Shown here one piece after another: positions 18,501-24,222 of a stretch of DNA of 64,000 nt (the first letter of the stretch is position 1; each line of letters begins with the position of its first letter). The translations under genes and the position numbers were made by a program. The notes below the pieces were generated by a model, which worked only from the letters and a program-made list of their open reading frames with translations, was not told the DNA's origin and did no database searches. The DNA is from Paragorgia papillata (lineage: Eukaryota; Cnidaria; Anthozoa; Scleralcyonacea; Coralliidae): the NCBI GenBank assembly GCA_035771165.1, contig JAWNZC010000406.1, positions 4,001,501 through 4,065,500 on the forward strand. Direction: 5' to 3'.

Positions 18501-19503
18501 ATTAGGGACCTTACGATGCTAGGACGACGACGGCGGTTAAAAAGCAACATAAACTTTATAATTTAAAAAAGTCACGGCTAACTGACTATTATATTTGATA
18601 TTTGAAGCTAGTTTAATGACTTTCAAAACGCCGCAGTACTGCTACAAAATTTGTAGTGTCTGTATTGAGGTCAATTTAGCAACAGTTCTCATCTTTTGGT
18701 AAGTTGACGTCGTCCTGAAGACGTGAAAATGCTCTAAGTGACGTTGTAAAAAGAACGAGGACGCTGTTGAGATTACTCTTGGGACTAAAAATTATTCATT
18801 CTCTTTGTTCCACAACTAGAATTCTTTGGTTTAGAAGACGTCGTCGTCGAAGTTGCCGTCGCACTTCGTAAGGTCCCTATTAAAGTCCCTTAGTCCCTAA
18901 TATATGATCTGAATCCGTATAAATTAACATGCTTAATTATATCGTATCTATGGCTTAGTTTCTCATATGGATCCTTATTTGAAGTCAGACTCACCAACCC
19001 GGCGTTTCCAGTGGCAGTGGTTAGCACAGTGGCAGCCGTATAATACTCTGTGGTTTGACCTTGTGGTGGCAGCAGTATAATACTCTGTGGTTTGACCTTG
19101 AAACCACTGGCAGCAGTATAATACTCTGTGGTTTGACCTTGAATACTGTTTAGTAACTGTCTGCTGCACAATTATACATGGCCCATTATAACGCGTGTCA
19201 ACATTCTTTCAGCGTGCATGTCGGTGCCTGGCAAAGTCCTTAAATGTCAAAAGGCGATGCTCCATATTAAATAGCCCCTCATATATACACGATAAATTGA
19301 TCTAGGCATCTACGGGAATTTAATATATTTATCATCGATCGTGTAATACAAACTTACTTTAGGAAAGCTGCTGGTTTATTCTGAAGGTGGTCAAATGTTT
19401 GGAAAATATCCGAGCGGTACGTTCTTGAAGGATTGTCATTGGTTTGTCGTTCTTTGTACAAATCTTTCTGATACTGACTCATGTATTCCACTTTAAACGC
19501 CAT
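402..19503 (-). CDS. Five-exon gene, 286-aa protein of unassigned function (possible axonemal/sperm microtubule inner protein)
   Basis: I assembled this gene by hand from five exons on the minus strand: 19503-19358, 17921-17841, 16289-16107, 6077-5798 and 572-402. Every junction is GT-AG. The phases chain as 2, 2, 2, 0, and the lengths 146+81+183+280+171 total 861 nt, which is 286 codons plus stop. An in-frame TGA lies nine codons upstream of the ATG, supporting that start. The protein has no signal peptide or membrane segment. It is rich in Pro, His and Arg in the middle (WGRSRSYAGDGPI, HHFGSGLFAYP), has a Thr/Pro/Arg stretch near residue 220, and ends in an acidic tail. Its size and Pro/Tyr/Gly style recall small ciliary or sperm microtubule inner proteins, perhaps of the SPMIP8/TEPP type. 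That assignment is a weak impression from memory and was not searched. Introns 3 (10 kb) and 4 (5 kb) are full of transposons. Confidence 0.75.
734..801. repeat. Fold-back repeat (68 bp hairpin)
   Basis: The arms GAGGGAAACATTGCACTG and its near-perfect complement face each other across a short spacer that includes GACGTCA. The arm sequence GTTTCCCTC recurs at about 1286. It lies in intron 4 of the five-exon gene. Confidence 0.7.
1192..1282. repeat. Fold-back repeat with three copies of a CGGGTCCGTAAA motif
   Basis: The outer arms GAGTTTTACGGACCCGAAG and complement pair over the whole element. A third copy of the CTTCGGGTCCGTAAA arm lies internally at about 1230-1250. No coding content is seen. 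Confidence 0.65.
1744..2006. mobile_element. MITE family A, copy 1 (TIR ACTGCGATTTT...)
   Basis: The left end ACTGCGATTTTCGGTTGAGC matches the complement of the right end, GCTCAACTGAAAATCGCAGT. The interior has no ORF. A second copy in the same orientation lies at 28538-28812, with most of the interior conserved (for example GGGCAACGCCTTAATTT). Confidence 0.7.
2020..2120. repeat. Partial copy of the GAGATATTTCA fold-back family
   Basis: This stretch contains AGAGTAACATCTTTTGCAG and CTTGCTTCGTTTTTGAGATA. These match the arms of the complete palindromic element at 14820-15312 and the partial copy near 20240-20330. Only one arm is visible here. Confidence 0.5.
2349..2510. repeat. Fold-back element, ~160 bp
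   Basis: The left arm TAATAGCATGGTTTCGAGTG pairs with a right arm ending in CATGCTATTA. The arms extend about 60 bp inward with a GTGCATGTTTTTCCAAATTG core, and the loop carries CACGAGTCCGAAGGACG. It has no ORF and is a typical non-autonomous palindromic element. Confidence 0.7.
2822..2892. repeat. 21-bp tandem repeat, about 3.4 copies
   Basis: The unit GTGATTACAGATTTTTGCACT is repeated head to tail with one or two substitutions per copy. Its length is a multiple of three, so it reads as a repeating heptapeptide, but there is no sign that it is coding. Confidence 0.85.
3190..3440. repeat. 10-bp minisatellite (CAATGGCAAC)n with 11-bp variants
   Basis: CAATGGCAAC and variants (CAAGTGGCAAC, CAAGAGCAAC) are repeated for about 250 bp. 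The 10- and 11-bp units keep changing frame, so the long ORFs here are artefacts. The same units seed the hairpin array that follows. Confidence 0.9.
3421..3850. repeat. Tandem array of a hairpin unit (~160-190 bp)
   Basis: GAACACCCGGCGGT starts at 3451, 3641 and 3801. In the first two units the inverted counterpart CGCCGGGTGTTCGTTGCTC follows about 80 bp later, and CAATGGCAAC units join the copies. The repeated unit is itself palindromic (arms GCAACGAACACCCGGCG). The third unit is cut off after its left arm. This looks like a MITE that was tandemly amplified together with its flanking minisatellite. Confidence 0.8.
3850..4880. other. Intron 4 sequence, no gene seen
   Basis: The stretch is AT-rich noncoding DNA. 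Around 3990-4110 there is a G/C-tract segment (AAGGGCCCCC, GAGGCCCCTAATAAC) ending in CGTTACGCCACTGG, probably a degraded transposon end. The rest shows no repeats or ORFs that I can support. Confidence 0.5.
4893..4991. mobile_element. Short MITE family B (TTAACTC.TTCCTGTCCG), copy 1
   Basis: This ~100-bp element has ends CTTTCTTGTCCGAATTGG and CGGACAGGAATGAGTTAA that are imperfect inverted repeats. The interior GGCTAACGTCAGACGATTTT is conserved in copies at 5109-5209, 37954-38054 (inverted) and 38858-38939. Confidence 0.75.
5005..5530. repeat. Large palindromic element with a nested MITE B copy
   Basis: The left arm (AATTAAGTTTGTTTAATTTG, AGAAGATCTTTTACAA, AAGATATTTCAATTTGTTTAA) is mirrored by a right arm ending at about 5525. 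A complete MITE family B copy (5109-5209) sits inside near the left arm. The GACGTCA-bearing core near 5230 is mirrored near 5395. It is related to the palindrome at 14820-15312. Confidence 0.65.
5109..5209. mobile_element. Short MITE family B, copy 2
   Basis: This copy is complete, with ends TTAACTCTTTCCTGTCCG and CGGACAGGAATGAGTTAA. It is nearly identical to copy 1, 120 bp away in the same orientation, and is nested in a larger palindromic element. Confidence 0.75.
5798..6077 (-). CDS. Exon 4 of the five-exon minus-strand gene
   Basis: This 280-nt exon encodes residues 138-230, from DKQIKVTFPQEHPLSSHMSR to PSRNKQRLP. The acceptor is TTACATTTTCAG and the donor is TTACCG then GTAAGC. It enters in phase 2 and leaves in phase 0. 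It is separated from exon 3 by 10 kb that holds the nested LINE and both SINEs. Confidence 0.75.
6150..6545. repeat. ~28-bp minisatellite with an internal palindrome
   Basis: About fourteen degenerate copies of ATTACCATTAGTAATGGTGA plus ATACCAGAA run through this stretch. Each unit contains the self-complementary core ATTACCATTAGTAATGG. Copies differ by small indels. It lies in intron 3, just upstream of exon 4. Confidence 0.85.
6742..6808 (-). other. tRNA-derived sequence, 3' part (split by a MITE)
   Basis: Read on the minus strand, this gives a D-arm-like AGTTAGAGCGTCTAA and a B box, AGTTCGATCCCTG. The missing 5' part (TCAGTAGCTGAATAGTTAGAG on the minus strand) lies at about 7306-7335 on the far side of the inserted MITE. 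Stem pairing is poor, so this is a decayed tRNA gene or a tRNA-derived SINE head. Confidence 0.55.
6809..7305. mobile_element. MITE, MULE-like, 497 bp with 9-bp target duplication
   Basis: The ends TAGCTTGCGTAGCAGGCG and, as complement, TAGCCTGTGTAGCAGGCG extend into ~85-bp arms (TTCTGTTCTGGGGGAAAGG, CGCCGGTGGAGCGCGCGCG). The left arm has a 23-bp duplication-type insertion. The element is flanked by a perfect direct repeat, CTCTAACTA, at 6800-6808 and 7306-7314. Long arms with a 9-bp duplication suit Mutator-like elements. There is no transposase. The flanking DNA is a tRNA-like sequence that rejoins when the element is removed. Confidence 0.8.
7730..7860. repeat. Palindromic repeat carrying a hammerhead-like core (minus strand)
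   Basis: Arms TAGTATGGTTTGATA and complement flank AACAGAGAACGTAGGAGTCT. The minus strand reads CTGACGA (7798-7792), a short GGGC/GCTC stem, then GAAAC (7777-7773). It is closely related to 36365-36600. This arrangement is typical of terminal repeats of Penelope-like elements. That family assignment is an inference. Confidence 0.55.
7866..7940. repeat. Tiny TIR element, copy 1 (ACAATCCTGGACAAA)
   Basis: The 15-bp ends ACAATCCTGGACAAA and TTTGTCCAGGATTGT are perfect complements around a 45-bp core containing GCGAAAATCGGCAAAGT. A second copy with the same core lies at 8289-8372. Confidence 0.75.
8289..8372. repeat. Tiny TIR element, copy 2 (ACAATCCTGGACAAA)
   Basis: This has the same terminal 15-mers as 7866-7940. 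The core is 9 bp longer (AATCGTCGAAATCGG instead of AATCGG). Confidence 0.75.
8525..11285 (-). mobile_element. 5'-truncated CR1/Jockey-superfamily LINE
   Basis: This is a non-LTR retrotransposon inserted on the minus strand inside the TIR element at 8492-11353. It is flanked by an imperfect target duplication, AAGAACCTCAGGCTGA at the left and AAGAACCTATCCCAGGCTGA at the right, which differ by a 4-nt indel. Its 3' end is an AT-rich tail with short TTCTTATATA-type repeats. The 5' end is truncated inside the endonuclease domain, and no ORF1 is present. Confidence 0.8.
8777..11281 (-). CDS. LINE ORF2: endonuclease (partial) and reverse transcriptase
   Basis: The frame is open from 11302 on the minus strand to the stop at 8779-8777, and the first internal ATG is at 11056. 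Upstream of that ATG the frame reads endonuclease-like sequence (RDRISRSGGGVCTFIKS), so translation of the ancestral ORF began further 5', in sequence now lost. It shows the C-terminal part of an APE-type endonuclease (GDFNRC, LSDHNSILW) and then a full reverse transcriptase. The RT blocks are SPGPDGIPNWVLK, LRPISLTATLSKICERF, FLDFSKAFDLIDH, GGVPQGTVIGPILF and the catalytic YVDD. A C-terminal region with QKRAMKIMLP, typical of CR1/Jockey-type elements, follows. The last 759 codons are uninterrupted, suggesting a fairly young insertion, although the copy cannot be autonomous without its 5' end and ORF1. Confidence 0.85.
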   Translation of the reverse strand, partial: SLVRRDRISRSGGGVCTFIKSHIPFKTLDDLQDPSFETLWFYLRPHKLFRGFSCLIVCVVYHAPSNDNNALVEHLMTKLDQALAKYPNAGIFLVGDFNRCPVSTLLRHFTLKQIVKQPTRENAILDLILTNMWGNCNSPMIISPIGLSDHNSILWALTKCKTKNESTKVKIRHGSNATKLAFGKWLAEFNWISLYHTVSCDEKLGIFQNVIQSGLDCFLPAKTVKLHDKDKPWVTPGYKKIIQDRQKAFHRREHSLYRQLRNQANREGKKLRSAFLEKKIEQLKSNPNPKKWWDSIKQLAGYPKKKAFSTLILNNQVVSGNALAGKINDAFASVTQEIIPLIPTSVIEENNCSDIVPHFIINEMDVYNKLSTISIYKSPGPDGIPNWVLKMYAYVLASPVASILNASIQQAIVPIMWKKADVIPIPKIPVPADITKDLRPISLTATLSKICERFVTDWLIEFLKEKIDPRQYGSLKNSSTTHALLSFVHHLLSETDASKNTVRIFFLDFSKAFDLIDHNILLQKLIDINVPSTITNWIRSFLTERKQRVKLVHYVSEWKTINGGVPQGTVIGPILFLVMINDLLVDWTDRWKYVDDSTVTESIAPDCDSNLQDLVDYIHNWTINNKMKLNVKKCKELVIDFAKEKRAFSPLTVDDVIVERVKSARILGLTVQDNMCWNEHVNQIVKKAGKRLYMLKLLKRSSADIKTLLTVYTTIIRPVLEYACQVWHFNIQDYLSEDIEKVQKRAMKIMLPLCSYREALACTDILSLRIRREKLCEHFFEKNMNNMKLGEFLLYKVPVQYDLRSRSKYDNFLCRTDRFQKSFLPQMISKKNCP
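11360..13430. other. Intron 3 DNA with one dispersed repeat and an AAAATCC-rich tract
   Basis: No gene is seen. The segment 11700-11960 (GAGAACGAGGTTTCTTGC to CACGGACCGTGCGTT) recurs inverted at 32107-32345. From about 12420 to 12960 the DNA is built from loosely repeated AAAAATCC, AAAATCCGG and AAAAATCTGAAA words, perhaps an old decayed satellite. ORFs at 13208-13622 have no coding features. Confidence 0.5.
11700..11960. repeat. Dispersed ~250-bp repeat, copy 1
   Basis: This stretch shares AACCTCGTTTAC, AATTTCTAAGGTTTT and CGCACGGTCCGTG-type words with 32107-32345 in the opposite orientation. It is probably a MITE with decayed ends. Confidence 0.55.
13437..13728 (+). mobile_element. tRNA-derived SINE, copy 1
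   Basis: The head contains an A box, TGGCACAGTGGTTAGCGCAA, and a B box, GGGTTCAATACC, spaced as in a tRNA. The conserved body is CACCTTGGCCGCATGTGAG, CTTCCAGTTTG and GATGGCCCTTACTGGA, and the tail is AAATAAGATTAGTTTAG. A second copy lies at 37419-37672 and lacks the A box. No coding content is seen. Confidence 0.8.
13940..14310 (+). mobile_element. Composite SINE: tRNA 5' half fused to 5S rRNA 3' half
   Basis: The segment 13940-13980 looks like the 5' half of a tRNA-type SINE head (GGTGGCGTGTGCTGTTAGCG, CTGCCTCTCACC). It then changes at AAGTTAAGCCCGGTTAG into a 5S rRNA-like internal-promoter region with GGTTAGTACTTGGATGGGTG and ACCGCTTGGGA. The body (TCTCCGGTTTTCCTCC, CCATAAAATCAACACC) and a CCTTTATCCTTTATCCTT tail follow. 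A real 5S gene would have the full ~120-nt sequence, and here only the 3' half is present. Confidence 0.7.
14310..14820. other. Intron 3 DNA, no gene seen
   Basis: Noncoding. It has a short GC-rich stretch (GGGCAGGCCGCAGGCCGGAC) and ACGTACACGTACACC. The overlapping ORFs on both strands are shadows without recognisable domains. Confidence 0.4.
14820..15312. mobile_element. Large palindromic MITE (GAGATATTTCA family)
   Basis: The ends TTAAAGTGCCTATGAA and TTCATAGGCGCTTTAA are inverted, and the arms stay complementary for over 100 bp (AAGTTTGTCTTATTTGAAAG, CTTGCTTCGTTCTTGAGATA). The centre contains CGACGTCACATGCACGTG. Partial relatives are at 2020-2120, 5005-5530 and 20240-20330, and the AAGTGCCTAT end is also seen at 32840-33170. 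Confidence 0.75.
15535..15640. repeat. Short palindromic repeat with GTGTAAAC motifs
   Basis: A central palindrome, AAGCACGCTTAACTTAAGCG plus TGCTT, is flanked by two direct GACCGTGTAAAC copies and ends in CAGGGCTTAA. It shares the GTGTAAAC/GGGC end signature with the TTA-flanked fold-back elements. Confidence 0.5.
15967..16078. mobile_element. Fold-back MITE family C, copy 1 (TTA flank)
   Basis: The arms CCCCGTTTACACTGGAGGAA / complement and AAGTATCCGGATTCACATTG pair around a short loop (CCCATGAGAATGG). The right end GGGGCC is followed by TTA at 16079-16081, and TTA also occurs at the left edge. The 3-bp TTA duplication suggests PIF/Harbinger. It lies 28 bp beyond the exon 3 donor of the five-exon gene. 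Confidence 0.7.
16107..16289 (-). CDS. Exon 3 of the five-exon minus-strand gene
   Basis: This 183-nt exon encodes residues 77-136, from YSAAEGDSSE to HHFGSGLFAYP, with split codons at both ends. The acceptor is ATTTTGCAG and the donor is CCAAG then GTACGG. Reading through the donor gives only eight more residues before a TAA that coincides with the TTA flank of a fold-back transposon at 15967-16078, so the unspliced frame is probably fortuitous. Confidence 0.72.
17131..17483. mobile_element. TIR element with GGCTCTGGAAGC ends
   Basis: The left GGGGCTCTGGAAGC and right GCTTCCAGAGCC are inverted, and both are followed inward by GGGTGTCC/GGACACCC repeats. The interior is AT-rich without an ORF. 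It lies between exons 2 and 3 of the five-exon gene. Confidence 0.65.
17841..17921 (-). CDS. Exon 2 of the five-exon minus-strand gene
   Basis: This 81-nt internal exon encodes LQKIYSSSAWRSPKDLPSKG and six more residues (50-75), with split codons at both ends. The acceptor is AAAATGCAG and the donor is TAT then GTAACC. The reading frame hits a stop just past the donor, which fits a real splice site. It is the least certain exon because of its small size and non-consensus donor. Exon 1 could also splice straight to exon 3, because both junctions are phase 2. Confidence 0.6.
18143..18274. mobile_element. Fold-back MITE family C, copy 2
   Basis: The arms GACTGCGTTTACAC and complement, with the AAAGTATCCGGATTCACATTG-like core, are shared with 15967-16078. 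The loop carries a tandem duplication of CTCATGGGAATAAAAAAC. It lies in intron 1 of the five-exon gene. Confidence 0.7.
18275..18735. repeat. Large inverted repeat, ~220-bp diverged arms
   Basis: The left arm (CATTTTCACGTCTT, GATGAGAATTGTTACTTGAG, CTAGCTTCAAATATCAAATA) is mirrored on the right (CAAATTTGTAG side, ATTTGATATTTGAAGCTAG, AACAGTTCTCATCTTTTG, AAGACGTGAAAATGC). The axis is near 18505, at the start of the next MITE. Confidence 0.7.
18501..18884. mobile_element. TIR element with GGGACCTTACGA ends
   Basis: The left TTAGGGACCTTACGATGC and right CTTCGTAAGGTCCCTATTAA are inverted. GACGACGACGG / CGTCGTCG tracts lie inside both ends. TTA borders the left end and TAT/TTAA the right, consistent with a decayed 3-bp TWA duplication of Harbinger type. 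Confidence 0.6.
19025..19150. repeat. ~34-41-bp tandem repeat, about 3.5 copies
   Basis: The unit GCAGCAGTATAATACTCTGT plus GGTTTGACCTTG is repeated, with AAACCACTG present in one spacer. The core AGTATAATACT is palindromic. It lies in intron 1 of the five-exon gene. Confidence 0.8.
19358..19503 (-). CDS. Exon 1 of the five-exon minus-strand gene
   Basis: This exon encodes residues 1-48 (MAFKVEYMSQYQKDLYKERQ then a Thr/Asn/Ser stretch and SDIFQTFDHL) plus two bases of codon 49. It begins at the ATG at 19503-19501 and ends at a consensus donor, AAA then GTAAGT, at 19357-19352. The composition is ordinary coding composition with no repeat content, unlike its flanks. Confidence 0.72.
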
Positions 19504-19872
19504 CACGGTATAATATTTACCACCTGATCATTATTATGTGTACAAATAATAATTCATTCTTGAACATTCAGCGGGTCTTGAGGATCAGCTTTATACTATA
19601 TAGTTTGCCTTATTTCCTTTGGGTCATTTTAGTGGCGATAACTTACTAGGAGAGTTAGATTTTCTTGAAATCTACTGGCCGAGTAGTTCCAATGTTTGAA
19701 ATATAACGCCCATCAGTCTATGACTAAACACTGCTCACCAAGGTTACGGTAAAATGATATATGTTAATGATTGTCATTTTATATATAAATCAACACTGTG
19801 CTAATGACACCCTGTATGGTATCATAATTAGCGCAGTTGTAATTTTGTGTACCAAACCCTATACACGCATGG

Positions 19873-19922
<50 letters not shown>
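19873..19922. repeat. (AT)n microsatellite
   Basis: About 25 uninterrupted AT dinucleotides. A second AT/ATAC tract lies at 20125-20165. Confidence 0.95.
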
Positions 19923-19926
<4 letters not shown>

Positions 19927-19999
19927 ACAAACAAAGTGTTGTTCGCGATATACCGAAAAGTGCTCAATACCGTAAAGATAGAGCGAATATACTATAAGT

Positions 20000-20120
20000 G
20001 AGCTTACCTCAAATGTTGATGGTCGCTATACTGTCAGTTTCACGCTGGGCGATCTTCAGGCGGCTCTGAGCGTGAAACTGACAGTAGCGACCATCAACAT
20101 TTGAGGTAAGCCCACTTATA

Positions 20121-20125
<5 letters not shown>
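20000..20125. repeat. Fold-back repeat (GAGCTTACCTCAAATGTTGA)
   Basis: The arms AAGTGAGCTTACCTCAAATG and CATTTGAGGTAAGCCCACTT are near-perfect complements extending through GGTCGCTACTGTCAGTTTCA. The loop is GGGCGATCTTCAGGCGGC. Microsatellites flank both sides. Confidence 0.8.
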
Positions 20126-20155
<30 letters not shown>

Positions 20156-20239
20156 CATACATACATCAGCTTCGAAACGGCTCTCGTCGTAGCCTCATAC
20201 ATATCTAGGTTTTTATTTAATTTACCAGATACGGCAAAG

Positions 20240-20480
20240 AACATTTATAATTATAAAAGGACAAAGTAACATATCTTTTCCAGTTTTTTTGTTTCCTTGC
20301 TTCGCTTTCAAGATCTATATCACTTTGTTTAATATTATACACTTAATGTCTGGTCACGACATTTTGTTTTGTTTTCCCTCGATGCTCGATATGTCTCCCG
20401 AGACGAAGTCGAAAGAAACATCGATATTCGAGGGATCGAAAACAAAACTAAATGTTTTCCGAAGATCAGACATTAAGTGC
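20240..20480. repeat. Partial GAGATATTTCA-family element and palindrome around CGAGAC
   Basis: This stretch contains AAGTAACATATCTTTTCCAG and CTTGCTTCGCTTTCAAGATC, related to 14820-15312. It is followed by a palindrome, ACTTAATGTCTGGTC / GATCAGACATTAAGTG, with a CCCGAGACGAAGTCGAAAG centre. Confidence 0.55.
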
Positions 20481-22680
20481 TTTGTTATATAGCTGGGAAT
20501 TTCGCTGAATTTTTGCTTGGTTTAGGCCGTTTAGCTAGACTTCACTAAGCAGTTGTTGCCCACTCGGGCAACAATTGTTCACTTATTGCATGCCCGGGCG
20601 GGAAATATTTGATTTGTCTAATCCCACGTGACCATAAATGAACCAATAGCAGTCTGAGTTACGACTAGCAAAAATCCAGCTATATAACAACAATGTAAAT
20701 TACTGGACGGCTGTAAAGTCATTTTCGCCAAATCATTACCTGACTGTAAATTATTGGACGCTGATGACGTCACTACCTCAAAGCGCGCGAAAATTACAAA
20801 ACAACAAAATGGCATGCAGTAGATTTCCCTCTGTTGACGAAGACAACTCTTTATACTGCCAGACTTTGCTTGCATGTTAGTACAACTGTTTTAAATTTGG
20901 CTTCGGCAGATTACATTGACCTTGGTCTGGGTAATTCTTGATATCATGCTCAACCTCGTCCTATAATTCATTATCAAGCTACACATGGTTGGTCGAATAC
21001 CCAGTTTCTTACCTCCGCCGAGATAAGAACCTGGGTACGAGGTTGGAGTGCGTTTTTGGGTTATAAATCCATGTCCTATATTCACGAATTTATTGGTTAG
21101 GATTAGGGTGTGTGTTGGGGTCAGGCTTTCATGAAGTACCTGGGTTATTTAGGACATGGAATTATTACCCATTTTTGTTTCTTTAATTGTATATTTTTTA
21201 ACAATTTACTTCCGGCTATCTATGCTCCCATTGGGCGTTGCGCTTTGGATAACGTCGAACGACGTTGATTGGGCAGCTTTGCCTTTGATCAAGGTGTTCT
21301 TCGACCTAGGCTGTGGTTGAGATTCTACGAGCTGAAGGATAGGTAACTTTACTTATATCTGCAAAATAACCGCGGTGAATGAATTCTATCCAACACAGAA
21401 AATTAAGAATTATTCACTGAAGTAGGGGTACAGAATAGTGCTGGATATTTACCGAGACACGAAGCGACGAGGTGAATATCTACAACAATTACGGACACTG
21501 AGGTGAATCAGAATTGTTTTAACATACACCTGATCATAAATAACAAGTTTAATATTCTGATTTTTACGTTTTTTAGTATTTTCATGCAAGACACGGCCGC
21601 CAGCAACTTGGCGTACTCGATATTTGTCGACAAAACAGTTTTTACAACTTTTGAATATATTATATATTTAAAAACATACCTATGGTCACTTTTCTACTTC
21701 AACAAAATCTCCTGCTTCTGCCCGTAGGCGAATAGTGCGCAGCATACCCCGAGATTCCGAATTACCATTTCTGTTAATTGTCTTTGACCGTTTAAAATAC
21801 CATTTATGTTTATAAGATTACCAACGCCAAAATTTTAGACATTTTGTGCGTGATCGATTTATTGATTAATGATCATGGGAACATAGTTAGGGACGGACCA
21901 TGATAAAAAAGTGATGGGAGAAACAGAAAATCCAGCCAGCCAGCTAACCAGCCATCTCGGCTTGTTGCATGGTTTGGGAATTTTTGGCTTAAACATTTTT
22001 TGTAGTGTGAAAGCATAGAAGAAAGACCTCGTATTTTAGAGTACAGAATTTGCATCTTTCAGTATAATTTAATAAGTACCAAAAGTACCAAAAAGAAAAT
22101 AATTGACTGCAATGCATTATATCCAGAAAATAATTACATGTTTTATACAAATAAAAAGCGTAAATTCTCTTTTACGGGCATATTGGATGGCATAGTGGAT
22201 GGCGTATAATGGTGTTTCTGTACAAATTTGAATTAGAATTATGGCATACTTCATCCATGTTTACCATAGGGATATTACACGGTGGCGAGAAGATATGGAT
22301 TTTATGTTCGAGTGGCAAGGACAATATGCTATCCATATATTTGAGCAACCGTGTAATGTTCTATTTCTTAAATGGACAATGAAATTATGCGTGGAAATGA
22401 TGTTGATAAACTGAGTTTAATGCAAAAACTACAACCGCTTGACCTAAAACTATTAGAAAATACAAATAAAAAATACAACAGCTTATTCGAATACGTCATT
22501 TTACGTGAAAAACCTAATTGAGAGAAGTTATATACTGGCTCAAATTTACTTGATTCGAAACTTACGGCAAAAGACGTAAATTTTGACTTGTCAATATGCC
22601 ACTCGCGAGCGTTACCTACGAGGAATACGCCACTCCGTTCCCTGATGTAGTGAAATATGGATCCTACGAGTGTTTTAGTT
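20480..22680. other. Noncoding region, no gene seen
   Basis: AT-rich. The segment 20944-21045 carries an inverted pair, AACCTCGTCCTATAA and CTGGGTACGAGGTTGG, belonging to the AACCTCGTACCCAGG repeat family also seen at 2893 and 34770/35935. A GGACATGGAATTATTACCC-type pair flanks 21075-21165. No convincing ORF or splice-bounded exon was found. Confidence 0.45.
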
Positions 22681-22689
22681 GCTTGTTCT

Positions 22690-22927
<238 letters not shown>

Positions 22928-22944
22928 ACCTCCCTCCGGATCGT

Positions 22945-24076
22945 ACACAATGTTGTTTTATAAGTGGTTGTATATCCTCTTTCAAGAAAATAAAATGTGG
23001 AGTACCTCAAGGCTCAATTCTTGGGCCTCTGCTTTTTCTAATCTACATAAATGATCTACCGCATTGTGTGCAACATTCAAATCCACGAATGTATGCTGAT
23101 GACACAAATATAACCACAAGTGTTAGATCATTAAAAACTGTTATTCAATCAACAAATTATAAAGACCTGAGCAACATAAAGCAGTGGTTACTAGCAAACA
23201 AATTAAGTCTAAACGCTACAAAAACAGAACACATGTTTATAGGATCGGACGATAACCTTAATAAAACTCGAAATCTATCGCAAATTAATATTGACGGTCA
23301 TAAAGTAAAAAGTGTTAAATTCACTAAATGTTTAGGTGTGCATATTGATGAAAGACTTGCTTGGGATGAACACGTTGATTGTATGTCAAAAAATATTTCA
23401 CAAGCAATTGCAGGCTTGAAGCAAGCGCGTCCACTTGTTTCCAAAGAGATGGCCCTTGCAATTTACAATTCTTTAATACAGCCTTTATTTGATTATTGTG
23501 ACATTGTTTGGGATAATCTGACGGCATTCCAAGCAACTAGACTACAAAAGTTAAAAAACCGTGCTGGCCGTGTTATCACACAACAAGGCTATGATGTCCG
23601 ATCCTATATAATTAGAGAGGAACTGGGTTGGAAGGTGTTACAGGAAACGAGAGATTATCATAAAGTTGTCCTCGTACATAAAGCCCTTAACAACCTAGCG
23701 CCTCCATATCTGTTAGAATACTTACACTTGTGCAATTATTCGGAAAATTACAACCTTCGAGATCGCGACATGAAAATCGCCTTATTAAAACCGAAGACGA
23801 ATTATTTAAAAGACAGTTTCGCGTACGATGCTGCAAAACTGTGGAATAGTCTACCTAATGAAGCAAGATTAGCAACAAGCTTAAAATAGTTTAAAAATGA
23901 TGTCTCAACCTTTAGTTTCCCACACTAAAATAATCGTAATAATTTAAACTAATTCAAATTAAGGAAATACATGTACATAATATATTATAGTTATTCACAT
24001 TTTATCAAAAGTACAAAAATAATCTGTATATACAACTAATTATGTAAATATTTAATCGGCTTTCATGAAAAGCAAT
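22945..24076 (+). mobile_element. 5'-truncated LINE inserted within a TC microsatellite
   Basis: This non-LTR element begins mid reverse transcriptase and ends with AATCGGCTTTCATGAAAAGC (a short hairpin, GCTTTCATGAAAAGC), directly followed by renewed TC repeats (24077-24100). Pure TC repeat on both sides suggests insertion into a TC array rather than a tail produced by the element alone. Confidence 0.75.
22968..23919 (+). pseudogene. LINE reverse transcriptase, C-terminal half with a late stop
   Basis: The frame carries RT block 4 onward: KCGVPQGSILGPLLFLIYI, then MYADDTNI with the catalytic YADD, then thumb and C-terminal regions (LGVHIDERLAWDEHV, YCDIVWDN, YDAAKLWNSLP). The palm's earlier blocks and the endonuclease are absent. 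A TAG at 23887-23889 interrupts the frame, after which FKNDVSTF continues the family pattern, so the stop is a point mutation near the natural C-terminus. The upstream Ser/Leu extension of the open frame is microsatellite. Confidence 0.8.
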
Positions 24077-24222
24077 TCTCTCTCTCTCTCTCTCTCTCTC
24101 CCTCCCTCCCTCCCTCCCTCCCTCCCTCCCTCCCTCCCTCCCTCCCTCCCTCCCTCCCTCCCTCCCTCCCTCCCTCCCTTCCTCCCTCCCTCCCTCCCTC
24201 CCTCCCTCCATCCCTCCCTCCA
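24077..24222. repeat. (TC)n followed by (CCCT)n microsatellite
   Basis: About 24 bp of TC repeat change into about 120 bp of CCCT tetranucleotides with one CCTT interruption. It lies immediately 3' of the LINE fragment. Confidence 0.95.
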
